Shown here: one piece after another, positions 26,268 through 34,956 of the stretch | How positions within the stretch are numbered: position 1 is the stretch's first letter | How the letters are laid out: each line of letters opens with the position of its first letter | Assembly: GCF_002837055.1 (NCBI RefSeq) | Contig: NZ_PDKP01000001.1 | Span: 20,742 to 63,855 of the forward strand | Source: Lactobacillus apis | GTDB taxonomy: Bacteria > Bacillota > Bacilli > Lactobacillales > Lactobacillaceae | DNA: 43,114 nucleotides | Direction of reading: 5' to 3' | Position numbers and translations under genes: made by a program | Notes under the pieces: model-generated | Databases searched by the model: none | What the model was told of the DNA's origin: nothing | What the model saw: only the letters and a program-made list of their open reading frames with translations

Positions 26268-27083
26268 ATGAAAAAGAAATTTTGGTTGCTTCCTTTACTA
26301 GCATGTGTATTGATGCTGACTGGATGTGGTAAGAGCCTAAGTGATCAATCTGTTTTAGATAATGTTAAAGAGTCTAATACGATTACTTGGGGTGTTAAAG
26401 GTGATGTTAAACTTTTTGGCTTGATTGATGTCCGCGATGGTCAACAAAAAGGTTTTGATGTTGACATGGCCAAAGCAATTACTAAGCGTATCTTAGGGCC
26501 CAAAGGCAAGGCAGAATTTGTCACAACTACGTCACAATCAAGAATACCGCTTCTGAAGAATGGTAATGTCGATGCAATAATTGCTACGATGACGATTACT
26601 CCAGAGCGTAAAAAGATTATTTCATTTTCACACTCATACTTTGATGCTGGTCAGTCAATATTAGTTGCTAAAAATTCCTCAATTAAAAGTGCCAAAGATT
26701 TAAATGGTAAGACTGTTATTGGGGTAGTTGGTGCTAACTCAGTAGAAAACATTAAAAAGATAGCTCCTAGAGCAAAAGTGATTGAACTTCAAGACTATGC
26801 TCAAGCTATGAACGCACTGAAATCAGGTCAAGGTGATGCTTTGACTACTGACAATGGTATCTTATTTGGGTTAGCAGTTCAGAACCCAGGCTATGAAGTT
26901 CGTGGTGGCACCTTCACCGTTGAACCTTATGGTGTTGCGGTTAATAAGGGACAAACCGGATTTACTAAGGCTGTTGACAAGGCAGTTCTTGAGATGCAGC
27001 ATGATGGTGAATACAATCGCTTAATTAAAAAGTGGTTTGGCGATGTTCCAGGATTTAAGTACAAGGAGCTGTATCGCCGATGA
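26268..27083 (+). CDS. glnH: Amino acid ABC transporter substrate-binding lipoprotein
   Basis: A 271-residue family 3 solute-binding protein. It starts with the lipoprotein signal MKKKFWLLPLLACVLMLTGC; Cys20 would be lipidated, anchoring it outside the cell. The mature part has the type-II fold pattern GFDVDMAKAI, NGNVDAIIATMTITPERK and SYFDAGQSILV. An acidic or polar amino acid such as glutamine or glutamate is the likely ligand. AAGGAGG precedes ATG 26268. Its end overlaps the next gene by four bases (ATGA), showing coupling. Confidence 0.93.
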   Translation: MKKKFWLLPLLACVLMLTGCGKSLSDQSVLDNVKESNTITWGVKGDVKLFGLIDVRDGQQKGFDVDMAKAITKRILGPKGKAEFVTTTSQSRIPLLKNGNVDAIIATMTITPERKKIISFSHSYFDAGQSILVAKNSSIKSAKDLNGKTVIGVVGANSVENIKKIAPRAKVIELQDYAQAMNALKSGQGDALTTDNGILFGLAVQNPGYEVRGGTFTVEPYGVAVNKGQTGFTKAVDKAVLEMQHDGEYNRLIKKWFGDVPGFKYKELYRR

Positions 27084-27718
27084 TTGATATTTTTACAAAA
27101 TTCAGTGGTCAATTATTTGTTGGTTTGGGCTGGACGATACTTTCAAGTGTGATTGCATTATTCTTCAGTTTGATTATAGGAACTGTGTTTGCAATTATGG
27201 AAGTTGTTCCTAGTAAAATAGCTCGCTTTATTGGACGTGCATACGTAGAAATATTGCGTAACATTCCACTGCTGGTAATTACGATGTTCTTCTATCTTGT
27301 TATTCCAAAATATGTGATGAAGATTAATGGTTTTACTGCAGGAACAATTGGTTTAACGCTTTATACTTCTGCATTTATTGCTGAAACGATTCGTTCAGGT
27401 ATCCAATCTGTTTCTGGTGGACAAATGGAAGGTGCTCGTTCTACAGGTATGACTTATTGGCAAGCAATGCGTTACATTATTTTGCCACAAGCATTCAAGA
27501 TCGTTATTCCACCACTTGGAAACCAGTTTGTTAACTTAGTCAAAAACTCATCGGTTCTTGCCTTTGTTGCAGGATTTGATTTGATGTATCAAGCAAACTC
27601 AATTGCTTCGACTACTTTTGACCAGATTAACAGCTATTTAGTAGTTGGGGTTTTGTATTTAATTATTACATTACCACTTAGCTACTACATGCAGTATTTG
27701 GAAAAGAAATTAGCCTGA
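27080..27718 (+). CDS. Amino acid ABC transporter permease (first)
   Basis: A 212-residue membrane protein with about five helices. The coupling-helix (EAA) segment reads GQMEGARSTGMTYWQAMRYI followed by LPQAFKIVIPPLGNQF, the HisMQ/GlnP subfamily form. It overlaps the binding-protein gene by four bases. It pairs with the second permease to form the channel powered by the ATPase at 25519. Confidence 0.93.
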   Translation: MIDIFTKFSGQLFVGLGWTILSSVIALFFSLIIGTVFAIMEVVPSKIARFIGRAYVEILRNIPLLVITMFFYLVIPKYVMKINGFTAGTIGLTLYTSAFIAETIRSGIQSVSGGQMEGARSTGMTYWQAMRYIILPQAFKIVIPPLGNQFVNLVKNSSVLAFVAGFDLMYQANSIASTTFDQINSYLVVGVLYLIITLPLSYYMQYLEKKLA

Positions 27719-27734
27719 GAGGAGGTTCAGTGAA

Positions 27735-28388
27735 ATGCAAAATTGGATTAGCGCCTTTTCATGGCTAAACGTGCACTTTCTATTAATGGGCCTTTGGGTT
27801 ACTATCTATATTTCAGTAATTTCAGTTATTTTGAGTTTCATTATTGGCTCAATTTTGGGAATTATTAGATATTCAAAAATCAAGTTTGTTTCAAAAATCG
27901 TTGGTTTTATAATTGATATTATCCGTAACGTACCGTTACTTTTGATTATCTTCTTTACCTACTTTGGCTTGCCAAACTTTGGGTTGAGACCAGAAACGAT
28001 TCCAGCAGCAGTTATTGCAATGACGGTCTTTGAATCAAGCATGATTGCAGAAATTGTTCGTTCAGGAATTCAATCAGTTTCTACCGGACAAATGGAAGGT
28101 GCAAGATCAACGGGAATGTCCTTTGTTCAAGCATTATGGCATGTTGTATTGCCACAGGCATATAAGAACATGATTCCAACAATTATTAGTCAATTTGTTT
28201 CGCTAATTAAGGATACTTCGTTAGCAACAATTATCGTTGTTCCAGAAATGATGCAGCATGCACAAGTTATTTATGGACAAAATTCTAATTATATTTTGCC
28301 AATGTTTGCTGCTTTAGCAGTACTATACTTCATCGTCTGCTTTACACTTTCAGTGATTGGCAACGTAATTGGAAAACATTTGACTTAA
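27735..28388 (+). CDS. Amino acid ABC transporter permease (second)
   Basis: A 217-residue permease similar to its upstream neighbour. It has about five helices and the EAA segment GQMEGARSTGMSFVQALWHV then LPQAYKNMIPTIISQF. The two permeases are clearly diverged copies and make a heterodimeric channel. GAGGAGG upstream of ATG 27735 is strong. It is the last gene of the operon, and a strong terminator follows. Confidence 0.93.
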   Translation: MQNWISAFSWLNVHFLLMGLWVTIYISVISVILSFIIGSILGIIRYSKIKFVSKIVGFIIDIIRNVPLLLIIFFTYFGLPNFGLRPETIPAAVIAMTVFESSMIAEIVRSGIQSVSTGQMEGARSTGMSFVQALWHVVLPQAYKNMIPTIISQFVSLIKDTSLATIIVVPEMMQHAQVIYGQNSNYILPMFAALAVLYFIVCFTLSVIGNVIGKHLT

Positions 28389-28414
28389 AATTAAATATTT
28401 TGATTTATTTTCTT

Positions 28415-28446
28415 AAAAAGGATTTCACACTGTGAAATCCTTTTTT
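28415..28446 (+). terminator. Rho-independent terminator of the glutamine ABC operon
   Basis: A 14-bp stem, AAAAAGGATTTCAC with GTGAAATCCTTTTT, has a 3-base loop and a T tract. It separates this operon from the frl-like block. Confidence 0.94.
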
Positions 28447-28531
28447 GTGTGTTTTTGTTGATATAAAGCTTTTTATGACTGAGTATCCGATTGTAAATAA
28501 ACAATTAATTAGATTTTTTTTAGAAAAAGTA

Positions 28532-28579
28532 TTGACAGATTAAAAATATACACTTATCTTATTATATAACATCATATAA
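28532..28579 (+). promoter_or_regulatory. Promoter and candidate operator of frlB-frlD-binding protein 1
   Basis: TTGACA (28532-28537), 17 bases, TATCTT (28555-28560). Overlapping the -10 and start is CTTATTATATAAC (28558-28570), an inverted repeat TTAT-TAT-ATAA, and a wider TTATAT...ATATAA pair at 28562-28579. The same promoter and repeat recur at 32162-32200, with the first 18 bases identical. Confidence 0.75.
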
Positions 28580-28603
28580 CAATTAATAGATAAGAGGTAA
28601 ACA

Positions 28604-29581
28604 ATGAAGAAACAATATCAAGACGAAATAACAAATGCGATTAAAGCCTGTCAAAAGATTGACGGCATCAATCATATTTATTTTGCGGCATGTGGTGGTT
28701 CAATGGCTTTCATGCAACCAGCAGAGTACATTATTAACCGCGAGTGCGACATTCCTGCAACTATTTTGCCATCACGTGAATTTACCACACGTGATCCTCA
28801 TGACTTGGGCGAGCATAGTGTAGTTGTAACTTGTTCTCACTCAGGTAGTACTCCAGAAACTAATGAAGCTGCCAAATTTGCTAAAGAAAAAGGCGCTTTA
28901 ACAATTGGAATTGCCTTCACACCTGATTCAGACTTGGAGAAGAACTCTGACTATACTTTGCATTACAGTTGGGGAAAAGGTACAGACGCTTCTGATTTAA
29001 ACACCGGTGTACTTTATGGCTTTATTTTTGGTCTGTTAAAGGCTGTGACTGGTGATGCTAAGTATGACAAGGGCTTGAAAGCACTTGACGACTTGGAAGC
29101 AATTGCTGAAAGAACTCGCCAACAATTCGGTGATACAACTAAGAAGTGGACCAGTGAATTAAAGCGTGAGAAGTTGATTTACGCAATTGGCTCAGGCATT
29201 AACTTGGGTGAGACATACTCATTTTCAGCGTGCTGGCTCCAAGAAATGCAATGGATTAACAGTAGCTGCATTGATTCAGCTGAATATTTCCATGGTCCTT
29301 TTGAAATTACCGACTTTGATGTTCCTTTCATTATCTGTGAAGGAATGGGTGTTACTCGCAAGATGGACCAACGTGCGGTTGACTTTGCTAAGAAGCACAG
29401 CGAGAAAGTTTATGTAATTGATAATGCAGACTTTGATATGCACGAAATTGACGACGACTTTAAAGAATATTATTCACAGATTCTTTCAGGTGTAGTCTTC
29501 CGTCAACTTGCTGAAAGCTTTTCATATGAAAGAGGTCATTCTCTAGAAGCTCGTCGTTACATGTGGCATTTAGATTATTAG
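28604..29581 (+). CDS. frlB: Fructoselysine-6-phosphate deglycase-like SIS protein (FrlB family)
   Basis: A 325-residue SIS-domain enzyme. FrlB-like features are YFAACGGSMAFM in the first SIS domain, TCSHSGSTPET in the phosphosugar loop, DSAEYFHGPFEITD with the conserved Glu and HGP, and the terminus ARRYMWHLDY. It should cleave a 6-phospho-Amadori compound to glucose 6-phosphate plus amine. It shares the family and end pattern with the SIS protein at 2529, but here it is followed 10 bases later by a FrlD-like kinase and then by binding proteins of an ABC importer. GAGGT before ATG 28604 is a fair ribosome site. The exact amine is unknown. Confidence 0.85.
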   Translation: MKKQYQDEITNAIKACQKIDGINHIYFAACGGSMAFMQPAEYIINRECDIPATILPSREFTTRDPHDLGEHSVVVTCSHSGSTPETNEAAKFAKEKGALTIGIAFTPDSDLEKNSDYTLHYSWGKGTDASDLNTGVLYGFIFGLLKAVTGDAKYDKGLKALDDLEAIAERTRQQFGDTTKKWTSELKREKLIYAIGSGINLGETYSFSACWLQEMQWINSSCIDSAEYFHGPFEITDFDVPFIICEGMGVTRKMDQRAVDFAKKHSEKVYVIDNADFDMHEIDDDFKEYYSQILSGVVFRQLAESFSYERGHSLEARRYMWHLDY

Positions 29582-29591
29582 TGTTAGTCCA

Positions 29592-30407
29592 ATGAAAATA
29601 ATTTCAATTGGAGATAATGTAGCTGACACCTATGTTAAGCAGAGAGTTTATTTTCCTGGTGGAAATTGTGTCAATGTTGCTGTTGATGCAAAAAAAGCTG
29701 GAGCAGAAGTTTCTGCTTATCTCGGCATTTTAGGTAATGACGATCGTGCTAGCCATATTGAAGAATCATTAAAAGAAGAGCAGGTTGAATTAGTTAACTG
29801 TCGTAAAGTTTATGCTCCTACGGCGCAGCCGCGAGTTTTCCTAACTGCTGAAGGGGATCGAACCTTTGAAGCAGGTCCGAAGAATTCAGGCTTACACTTA
29901 TTAAACTTACGATTAACTCCTGATGACTTTACAACAATCGATGGTTTCGATGTTGTTCATGCAGGAATTGATTCTGGAATTGATGAGTATCTACCAGAAT
30001 TACATAAACGAGTAAAAGTTTCCTTTGACTTTTCCATTTCTCGGGATAAGGACTACTTTAAAAAGACACTTCCTAATGTTGATTTTGCATTTTTCTCTGG
30101 GTCAGACATGAGTGATGACCAAGCTGTAGAATTTGCCAAAAAATATTTAACCTTAGGTCCAGAAGTTATTGTTATTACAAGGGGAGAAAGACCTGCATTT
30201 TTGCTAACTTCACAAGAATCTTATTACCAAGAACCGCAAAAAATAAAAGTTGTCGACACGATGGGTGCAGGTGACAGTTTTATTGCTGGTTTTCTAGTTT
30301 CTTACTTAGATAAGAATAATTTAGTATTAGCGGCAGAAGCTGCAAGCAAAAACGCTGCAGTTACCTGTCAATTATCTGGAGGCTTTGGTCACCAGAAATC
30401 TTTTTAG
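29592..30407 (+). CDS. frlD: PfkB-family fructoselysine 6-kinase-like protein (FrlD family)
   Basis: A 271-residue PfkB sugar kinase. It opens MKIISIGDNVADTYV and has the substrate segment FPGGNCVNVAVDAKKAG, closely matching FrlD of E. coli (SGGNAVNVAV), and the ATP/anion-hole DTMGAGDSFIAGF with catalytic Asp. FrlD phosphorylates fructoselysine at the 6 position, making the substrate for FrlB. The gene starts 10 bases after frlB and its last codons overlap the ribosome site of the next gene. Its presence fits an ABC importer that does not phosphorylate. Another fructosyl-amine or ribosyl substrate remains possible. Confidence 0.85.
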   Translation: MKIISIGDNVADTYVKQRVYFPGGNCVNVAVDAKKAGAEVSAYLGILGNDDRASHIEESLKEEQVELVNCRKVYAPTAQPRVFLTAEGDRTFEAGPKNSGLHLLNLRLTPDDFTTIDGFDVVHAGIDSGIDEYLPELHKRVKVSFDFSISRDKDYFKKTLPNVDFAFFSGSDMSDDQAVEFAKKYLTLGPEVIVITRGERPAFLLTSQESYYQEPQKIKVVDTMGAGDSFIAGFLVSYLDKNNLVLAAEAASKNAAVTCQLSGGFGHQKSF

Positions 30408-30422
30408 AAAAGAGTGATGAAC

Positions 30423-32045
30423 ATGAAAAAAGGTGCAGTACTTGCTACAGCAGCCGTTGCATGCTTCGGGATGCTGTTGACTGGTTGTCAGAACAAAGGC
30501 AATTCTAGTTCAAAAAAGCAAGAAAAAATTACAGTTGTACAAAATGCCCCAGTGGATTCGCTAGATCCAATCTTGGCCTATTCAAACAGCTCGTCTGTAG
30601 TTGTAGCCAACACAACTGAGGGTCTTTATACAATTGATGCAAACGATAAGCCTCAACTTGGTTTGGCTTCAAACGTGAAGACAAGTAATCATGGTTTGAC
30701 TAAGACCTTTACGATTCGTGAAGATGCTAAGTGGTCAAACGGCGACCCAATTACAGCAAATGATTTTGTCTTTGCATGGCGCCGCTTGGCTAATCCTAAG
30801 AACGCCTCAGCTTTCAACTTCCAACCAGGTGCGGCTGGAATTAAAAATGCGGATGACATCGTCGCGGGAAAGAAACCAGTTAATTCATTAGGCGTTAAAG
30901 CTACAGGTAAAAAGACTTTAGTTGTTGAATTAGACCATGTAGTACCTTATATGAACAAGCTGCTTGCATTTAGTGACTTTGCACCAGTCAACCAAAAGTA
31001 CTTCGAAAAAGCAGGTAAAAAATTCGCTCAAGATTCAGATCACTTGATTGCTTCAGGTCCATATAAGATTAAGGACTGGAAGCTTGGTGATAACAGTATC
31101 CAATTAGTGAAAAACGCAAAATATTGGGATGCCAAAAACGTTAAGCTTAACGAAGTAAAACTTGATGTGATTATTGATCCTGAAAAAGCAGCCATTGCTT
31201 TTGAAAACGGTAGTGCTGATTATGTTCACCTTAGTGGACAACTTGTTCCTAAGTACCGTAAGGATAAAAACTACGAAAATGAAGTTGGTAACTTTACCCA
31301 ATACCTTATGTTCAATGTAAAGAAACCTGGCCTTGATAACGAGGATTTACGTAAGGCAATCTCTAGTAGCATTAATCGTAAGGAAATTACCAAACATATT
31401 TTGAAAGACGGTTCTATTCCAGTTCATTCAATGGTAATGAAAAATTTAGTTAAGAATCCTTCAAATGGTAAGGACTTTGCCGATGAGTCTACGACTGATT
31501 TGTCAGAGTACTCAGCTGCTGATGCAAAGAAGTACTGGAACAAAGCTAAGTCCAAGACTGACTTAAGATCAATAACTTTATTATACGACGATAGTGATCC
31601 CGCTTATGCTAATGTTGCTGCATATGTGAAGGCACAAGTAGAAAAGAATCTTCCAGGAATGAAAGTTGATTTACAACAAGTTTCCAAGAAGACTAGACTT
31701 GATAAAATGTCAAAAGCAACTTACGACGTCACACTTACGCGTTGGGGGCCAGATTATGCTGATCCAACAGCAATTTTAAGTATGTACCAAAGTAAGAATG
31801 ATAGTAACTACGGTAAATGGGCTAACTCTGAATTTGATAAGTTAATGGCAGAGTCAAACAAGACAACAGATCAAGCTAAAAGATATCAACTTTTACTAAA
31901 GGCAAATAATATTTTAATTGATAGTGCTTCTTGTCCGCCATTGTACCAAAATGGTGCTCCAGTCTTAAAGAGAGCTAACATCCAAGACTTACCAATGCAT
32001 ATTGCGGGTGTTCCATACTTCTTCAAGTATGCATCGATTAAGTAA
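30423..32045 (+). CDS. OppA-type substrate-binding lipoprotein 1
   Basis: A 540-residue family 5 (peptide/dipeptide) binding protein. The lipoprotein signal ends in MLLTGC, with Cys22 as the anchor. Family segments include DSLDP, ANTTEGLYT, FTIREDAKWSNGDPITANDF and, in the pocket region, RWGPDYADPTAILSMY. I start at ATG 30423 (AGAAAAGAG at good distance), because the paralogue downstream has the same layout; a GTG at 30414 is less likely. It follows the kinase in the frlB operon and ends at a terminator. The ligand may be a glycated peptide or fructosyl amino acid, by context only. Confidence 0.9.
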   Translation: MKKGAVLATAAVACFGMLLTGCQNKGNSSSKKQEKITVVQNAPVDSLDPILAYSNSSSVVVANTTEGLYTIDANDKPQLGLASNVKTSNHGLTKTFTIREDAKWSNGDPITANDFVFAWRRLANPKNASAFNFQPGAAGIKNADDIVAGKKPVNSLGVKATGKKTLVVELDHVVPYMNKLLAFSDFAPVNQKYFEKAGKKFAQDSDHLIASGPYKIKDWKLGDNSIQLVKNAKYWDAKNVKLNEVKLDVIIDPEKAAIAFENGSADYVHLSGQLVPKYRKDKNYENEVGNFTQYLMFNVKKPGLDNEDLRKAISSSINRKEITKHILKDGSIPVHSMVMKNLVKNPSNGKDFADESTTDLSEYSAADAKKYWNKAKSKTDLRSITLLYDDSDPAYANVAAYVKAQVEKNLPGMKVDLQQVSKKTRLDKMSKATYDVTLTRWGPDYADPTAILSMYQSKNDSNYGKWANSEFDKLMAESNKTTDQAKRYQLLLKANNILIDSASCPPLYQNGAPVLKRANIQDLPMHIAGVPYFFKYASIK

Positions 32046-32058
32046 ATTGAATGACTAT

Positions 32059-32083
32059 AAAAAGAGGCCTAGGCCTCTTTTTT
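32059..32083 (+). terminator. Terminator between the two binding-protein genes
   Basis: AAAAAGAGGC, loop CTAG, GCCTCTTTTT: a perfect 10-bp stem followed by T. It ends the frlB-frlD-binding protein 1 transcript, so the second binding protein and the permeases need the separate promoter at 32162. Confidence 0.9.
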
Positions 32084-32161
32084 ACTCACAAAATATGATC
32101 GAGATAATTAGTTCTCACCAACTAATATAATAAACATATTAAATTATTTTAAGAAACAAGG

Positions 32162-32200
32162 TTGACAGATTAAAAATATCTTATTATCTTATCATATAAG
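32162..32200 (+). promoter_or_regulatory. Promoter and candidate operator of binding protein 2-oppBCDF
   Basis: TTGACA (32162-32167), 17 bases, TATCTT (32185-32190), with CTTATCATATAAG (32188-32200), a perfect 5-bp inverted repeat around CAT. Hexamers, spacing and repeat position match those at 28532. Confidence 0.75.
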
Positions 32201-32216
32201 GCGCTGAACAATTACT

Positions 32217-32246
32217 AAGATCTTGGGTAGATTTAAAAGAGATCTT
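32217..32246 (+). other. Hairpin in the leader of binding protein 2
   Basis: AAGATCT (32217-32223) and AGATCTT (32240-32246) are perfect 7-base arms with a 16-base loop. A T-rich stretch follows. It lies in a leader of about 130 bases that the frlB unit lacks. It may be a weak attenuator or have no role. Confidence 0.35.
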
Positions 32247-32331
32247 TATTTCTTTGAAACTGATCAAATTAAAGTCATTTGGTTTTAAGTAATTCTCCCT
32301 AGTTTGAAGCATTTAGAAAAGAGTGAAATTT

Positions 32332-33954
32332 ATGAAAAGAAGTGCAGCAATCGTTTCAACTGCAATTGCCTGCGTTGGAATGTTACTGACTGGTTGTCAG
32401 AAGAGTTCGAATTCAGGCACACAAAATCAAAGTAAAATTACGGTGGTAGAAAATACTCCTGTTGATTCTCTGGATCCCGCAGTAGCATATCAAGAGTCAG
32501 CTATCGTTACCGTAGCTAACACAACTGAAGGCTTATATACAATGGATGCACATGATAAGCCACAATTTGGATTAGCATCCAAAGTTAAAACAAGTAATCA
32601 CGGTTTGACAAAAACATTTACAATTCGTGAAGATGCTAAGTGGTCAAATGGTGATCCAGTGACAGCTAACGATTTTGTATTTGGTTGGCGGAGATTTTCA
32701 GATCCTAAAAATGCGTCACCATATAACTTTGAACTAGGTGCTGCGGGAATTAAAAATGCTGATGCAATTACTCTAGGTAAGAAGCCTACAAGTGATTTAG
32801 GTGTGAGAGCTACCGGACCAAAGACTTTGGTTGTTGAACTTGATCATCCGGTTCCGTTTTTGAGCAGAATTTTAGCATTTGCACCATTTGCTCCTGTTAA
32901 TCAAAAGTATTTTGAAAAAACAGGTAAAAAATTTGGTCAAGATTCAAGTCACGTGATTGCAACAGGACCATATAAAATTAAAGACTGGAAGCTAGGAGAC
33001 AATACAGTACAGCTTGTAAAGAATCCAAAATACTGGGACGCTAAAAATGTTAAGGTTAAAGAAATTAAGCTTGATGTAATAACCGATCCAGAAAAAGCAG
33101 CGATTGCTTTTGAGAACGGTAATGCTGACTATGTACGTCTGAGTGGCCAACTGGTTTCAAAATATCATAAAGATAAGAACTTTGTTGATGAGATTAGCAA
33201 CTTCAACCACTACTTAATATTTAATATGAAAGAACCTGGCATAAATAATGCTAATTTGCGTAAAGCAATTTCAGTTAGCCTTAATAGGAAAGAAATTACT
33301 ACTCATATTTTGAAAGATGGTTCAGTTCCTGTTCATTCGATGGTAATGAGAAAACTTGGCAAAAATCCAAAAACTGGTAAAGACTTTGCTGATGAATCAA
33401 CAACTAATTTATCACAGTATTCCCCAGCTGACGCTAAAAAGTATTGGAATAAGGCTAAATCAGAAACTAAATTAAGATCATTCACTTTGCTTTATGATGA
33501 TAGTGATCCGTCATATTCAAATGTTGCTGCTTATATTAAAGCTCAAGTTGAGAAAAACTTACCTGGAATGAAGGTAAACTTACAGCAGGTTTCAAAGAAA
33601 ACTAGGTTAGATAAAATGGCCAAATCTAACTTTGATGTGGGTATTTCTCGTTGGGCACCAGACTATGGTGATATATCAGCAGTATTAAATATGTATGTTA
33701 CTGGTAACGCTAGCAACTATGCGAAATGGTCAGATCCGGAATACGATCGTTTGATTGCACAAGCAAACAAAGAAACTGATCTTTCTAAGAGATATCAACT
33801 ACTATTAAAAGCAAATAATATTTTAGTTGATAGCGCAGCTTGTCCACCATTATATCAAGCAGGTGCACCAGTCTTAAGACGAACAAACATTAAAGATATG
33901 CCAATGCATATCTCTGGTGTTCCACTAGTCTTTAAATATGTATATATAAAATAA
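32332..33954 (+). CDS. OppA-type substrate-binding lipoprotein 2 (paralogue of 30423)
   Basis: A 540-residue binding protein that aligns with the previous one from end to end without gaps, sharing MLLTGC (Cys22), FTIREDAKWSNGDP and long identical stretches. Differences gather in several blocks, including the pocket segment, here RWAPDYGDISAVLNMYVTG, so ligand preference may differ. The ribosome site AGAAAAGAG is the same as in the first copy, supporting ATG 32332 over GTG 32323. It has its own promoter and leads the oppBCDF genes. A recent tandem duplication followed by promoter copying or retention is the simplest history. Confidence 0.9.
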   Translation: MKRSAAIVSTAIACVGMLLTGCQKSSNSGTQNQSKITVVENTPVDSLDPAVAYQESAIVTVANTTEGLYTMDAHDKPQFGLASKVKTSNHGLTKTFTIREDAKWSNGDPVTANDFVFGWRRFSDPKNASPYNFELGAAGIKNADAITLGKKPTSDLGVRATGPKTLVVELDHPVPFLSRILAFAPFAPVNQKYFEKTGKKFGQDSSHVIATGPYKIKDWKLGDNTVQLVKNPKYWDAKNVKVKEIKLDVITDPEKAAIAFENGNADYVRLSGQLVSKYHKDKNFVDEISNFNHYLIFNMKEPGINNANLRKAISVSLNRKEITTHILKDGSVPVHSMVMRKLGKNPKTGKDFADESTTNLSQYSPADAKKYWNKAKSETKLRSFTLLYDDSDPSYSNVAAYIKAQVEKNLPGMKVNLQQVSKKTRLDKMAKSNFDVGISRWAPDYGDISAVLNMYVTGNASNYAKWSDPEYDRLIAQANKETDLSKRYQLLLKANNILVDSAACPPLYQAGAPVLRRTNIKDMPMHISGVPLVFKYVYIK

Positions 33955-34022
33955 ATTAGAAAACAAATAGAACTGGGATTTAATCTCAGCTCTGTTTGAT
34001 TAGATGAAAGGGAGGGAAGAAC

Positions 34023-34955
34023 TTGAAGAAATATGTCTTAAAAAGACTTTTAATCGCGGTAGTAACCTTATTCTTAATTACATTAATTTTATTTGTAATG
34101 GAAAAGGCGATGCCAGGTTCTCCATTTAATGATGAAAAAATGTCACACGCTCAAGTTGCTGCCCTTTACCGTAAATACGGGCTAGATGGACCTATTTGGC
34201 TACAGTTCTTTAATTATTTGAAAAATATGATTACTGGTGATTTTGGTGTTTCATACACAGTTCAAGTAAACACTCCGGTAACAACAATGATTTTTCAACA
34301 CTTCAAGATTTCATTACAAATTGGTTTACAAGCAACTATATTAGGCTCAATTATTGGTTTCTTTATGGGTGTTCTTGCAGCAGTTAAAAAAGGCACCATC
34401 TGGGATAACCTAATGACAGGAATCTCGGTATTAGGAATTAGTTTACCCAACTTCGTTGTGGCCTTGATTATCTCGCTAATCTTCTCATACAAATTAATGG
34501 TTTTACCTGGAACTTACCAACAAACTCAACCGTTTGTTTCAAGTATTTTGCCAACAATTGCATTGAGTACATTTACAATGGCAAGTATCGAACGATATGT
34601 CCGTAATGACATGATTACGATTATGGATTCAGACTATTATCGATTAGCAGATTCAAAGGGAATTAAGAAGTATCAATTAATTATGCACCATGTAATTAGG
34701 AACACTTTGATTTCCGTAATTACTGTGTTAGCACCATTAATGATCGATTTAATTGCCGGTAGTATGGTTATTGAAAAAGCCTTTGCTATTCCTGGCTTAG
34801 GTACTTTGTACATCAGTGCAATTCAAGCTAATGATTACAATGTTGTTTTAGGAATCACATTTTTCTATGCAGTTTTGTTCATTGGTATCATGCTAGTTGT
34901 TGACATTTTATACGGTTTAATTGATCCACGGATTAGATTAGATGAGGGTGAATAA
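34023..34955 (+). CDS. oppB: OppB-type peptide ABC transporter permease
   Basis: A 310-residue permease. It starts at TTG 34023 after GGGAGGG, with MKKYVLKRLLIAVVTLFLITLILF as its first helix (key residues R8, basic before a long hydrophobic run). Six helices and the permease motif ADSKGIKKYQLIMHHVIRN (EAA-like loop) are present. LAPLMIDLIAGSMVIEKAFAIPGLG is the typical OppB/DppB ending. It forms the channel with OppC. It lies 68 bases after binding protein 2 with no promoter of its own that I can see. Confidence 0.93.
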   Translation: MKKYVLKRLLIAVVTLFLITLILFVMEKAMPGSPFNDEKMSHAQVAALYRKYGLDGPIWLQFFNYLKNMITGDFGVSYTVQVNTPVTTMIFQHFKISLQIGLQATILGSIIGFFMGVLAAVKKGTIWDNLMTGISVLGISLPNFVVALIISLIFSYKLMVLPGTYQQTQPFVSSILPTIALSTFTMASIERYVRNDMITIMDSDYYRLADSKGIKKYQLIMHHVIRNTLISVITVLAPLMIDLIAGSMVIEKAFAIPGLGTLYISAIQANDYNVVLGITFFYAVLFIGIMLVVDILYGLIDPRIRLDEGE

Positions 34956-34956
34956 G

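Noticed and set aside
30423-33954. Mobile-element origin of the binding-protein duplication
   Set aside because: No transposase, terminal repeats or target duplications flank the two copies; a simple tandem duplication explains it.
33972-33990. Terminator or attenuator between binding protein 2 and oppB
   Set aside because: The stem is only 6 bp (CTGGGA/TCTCAG with one wobble) and has no proper T tract; read-through into oppB is more likely.
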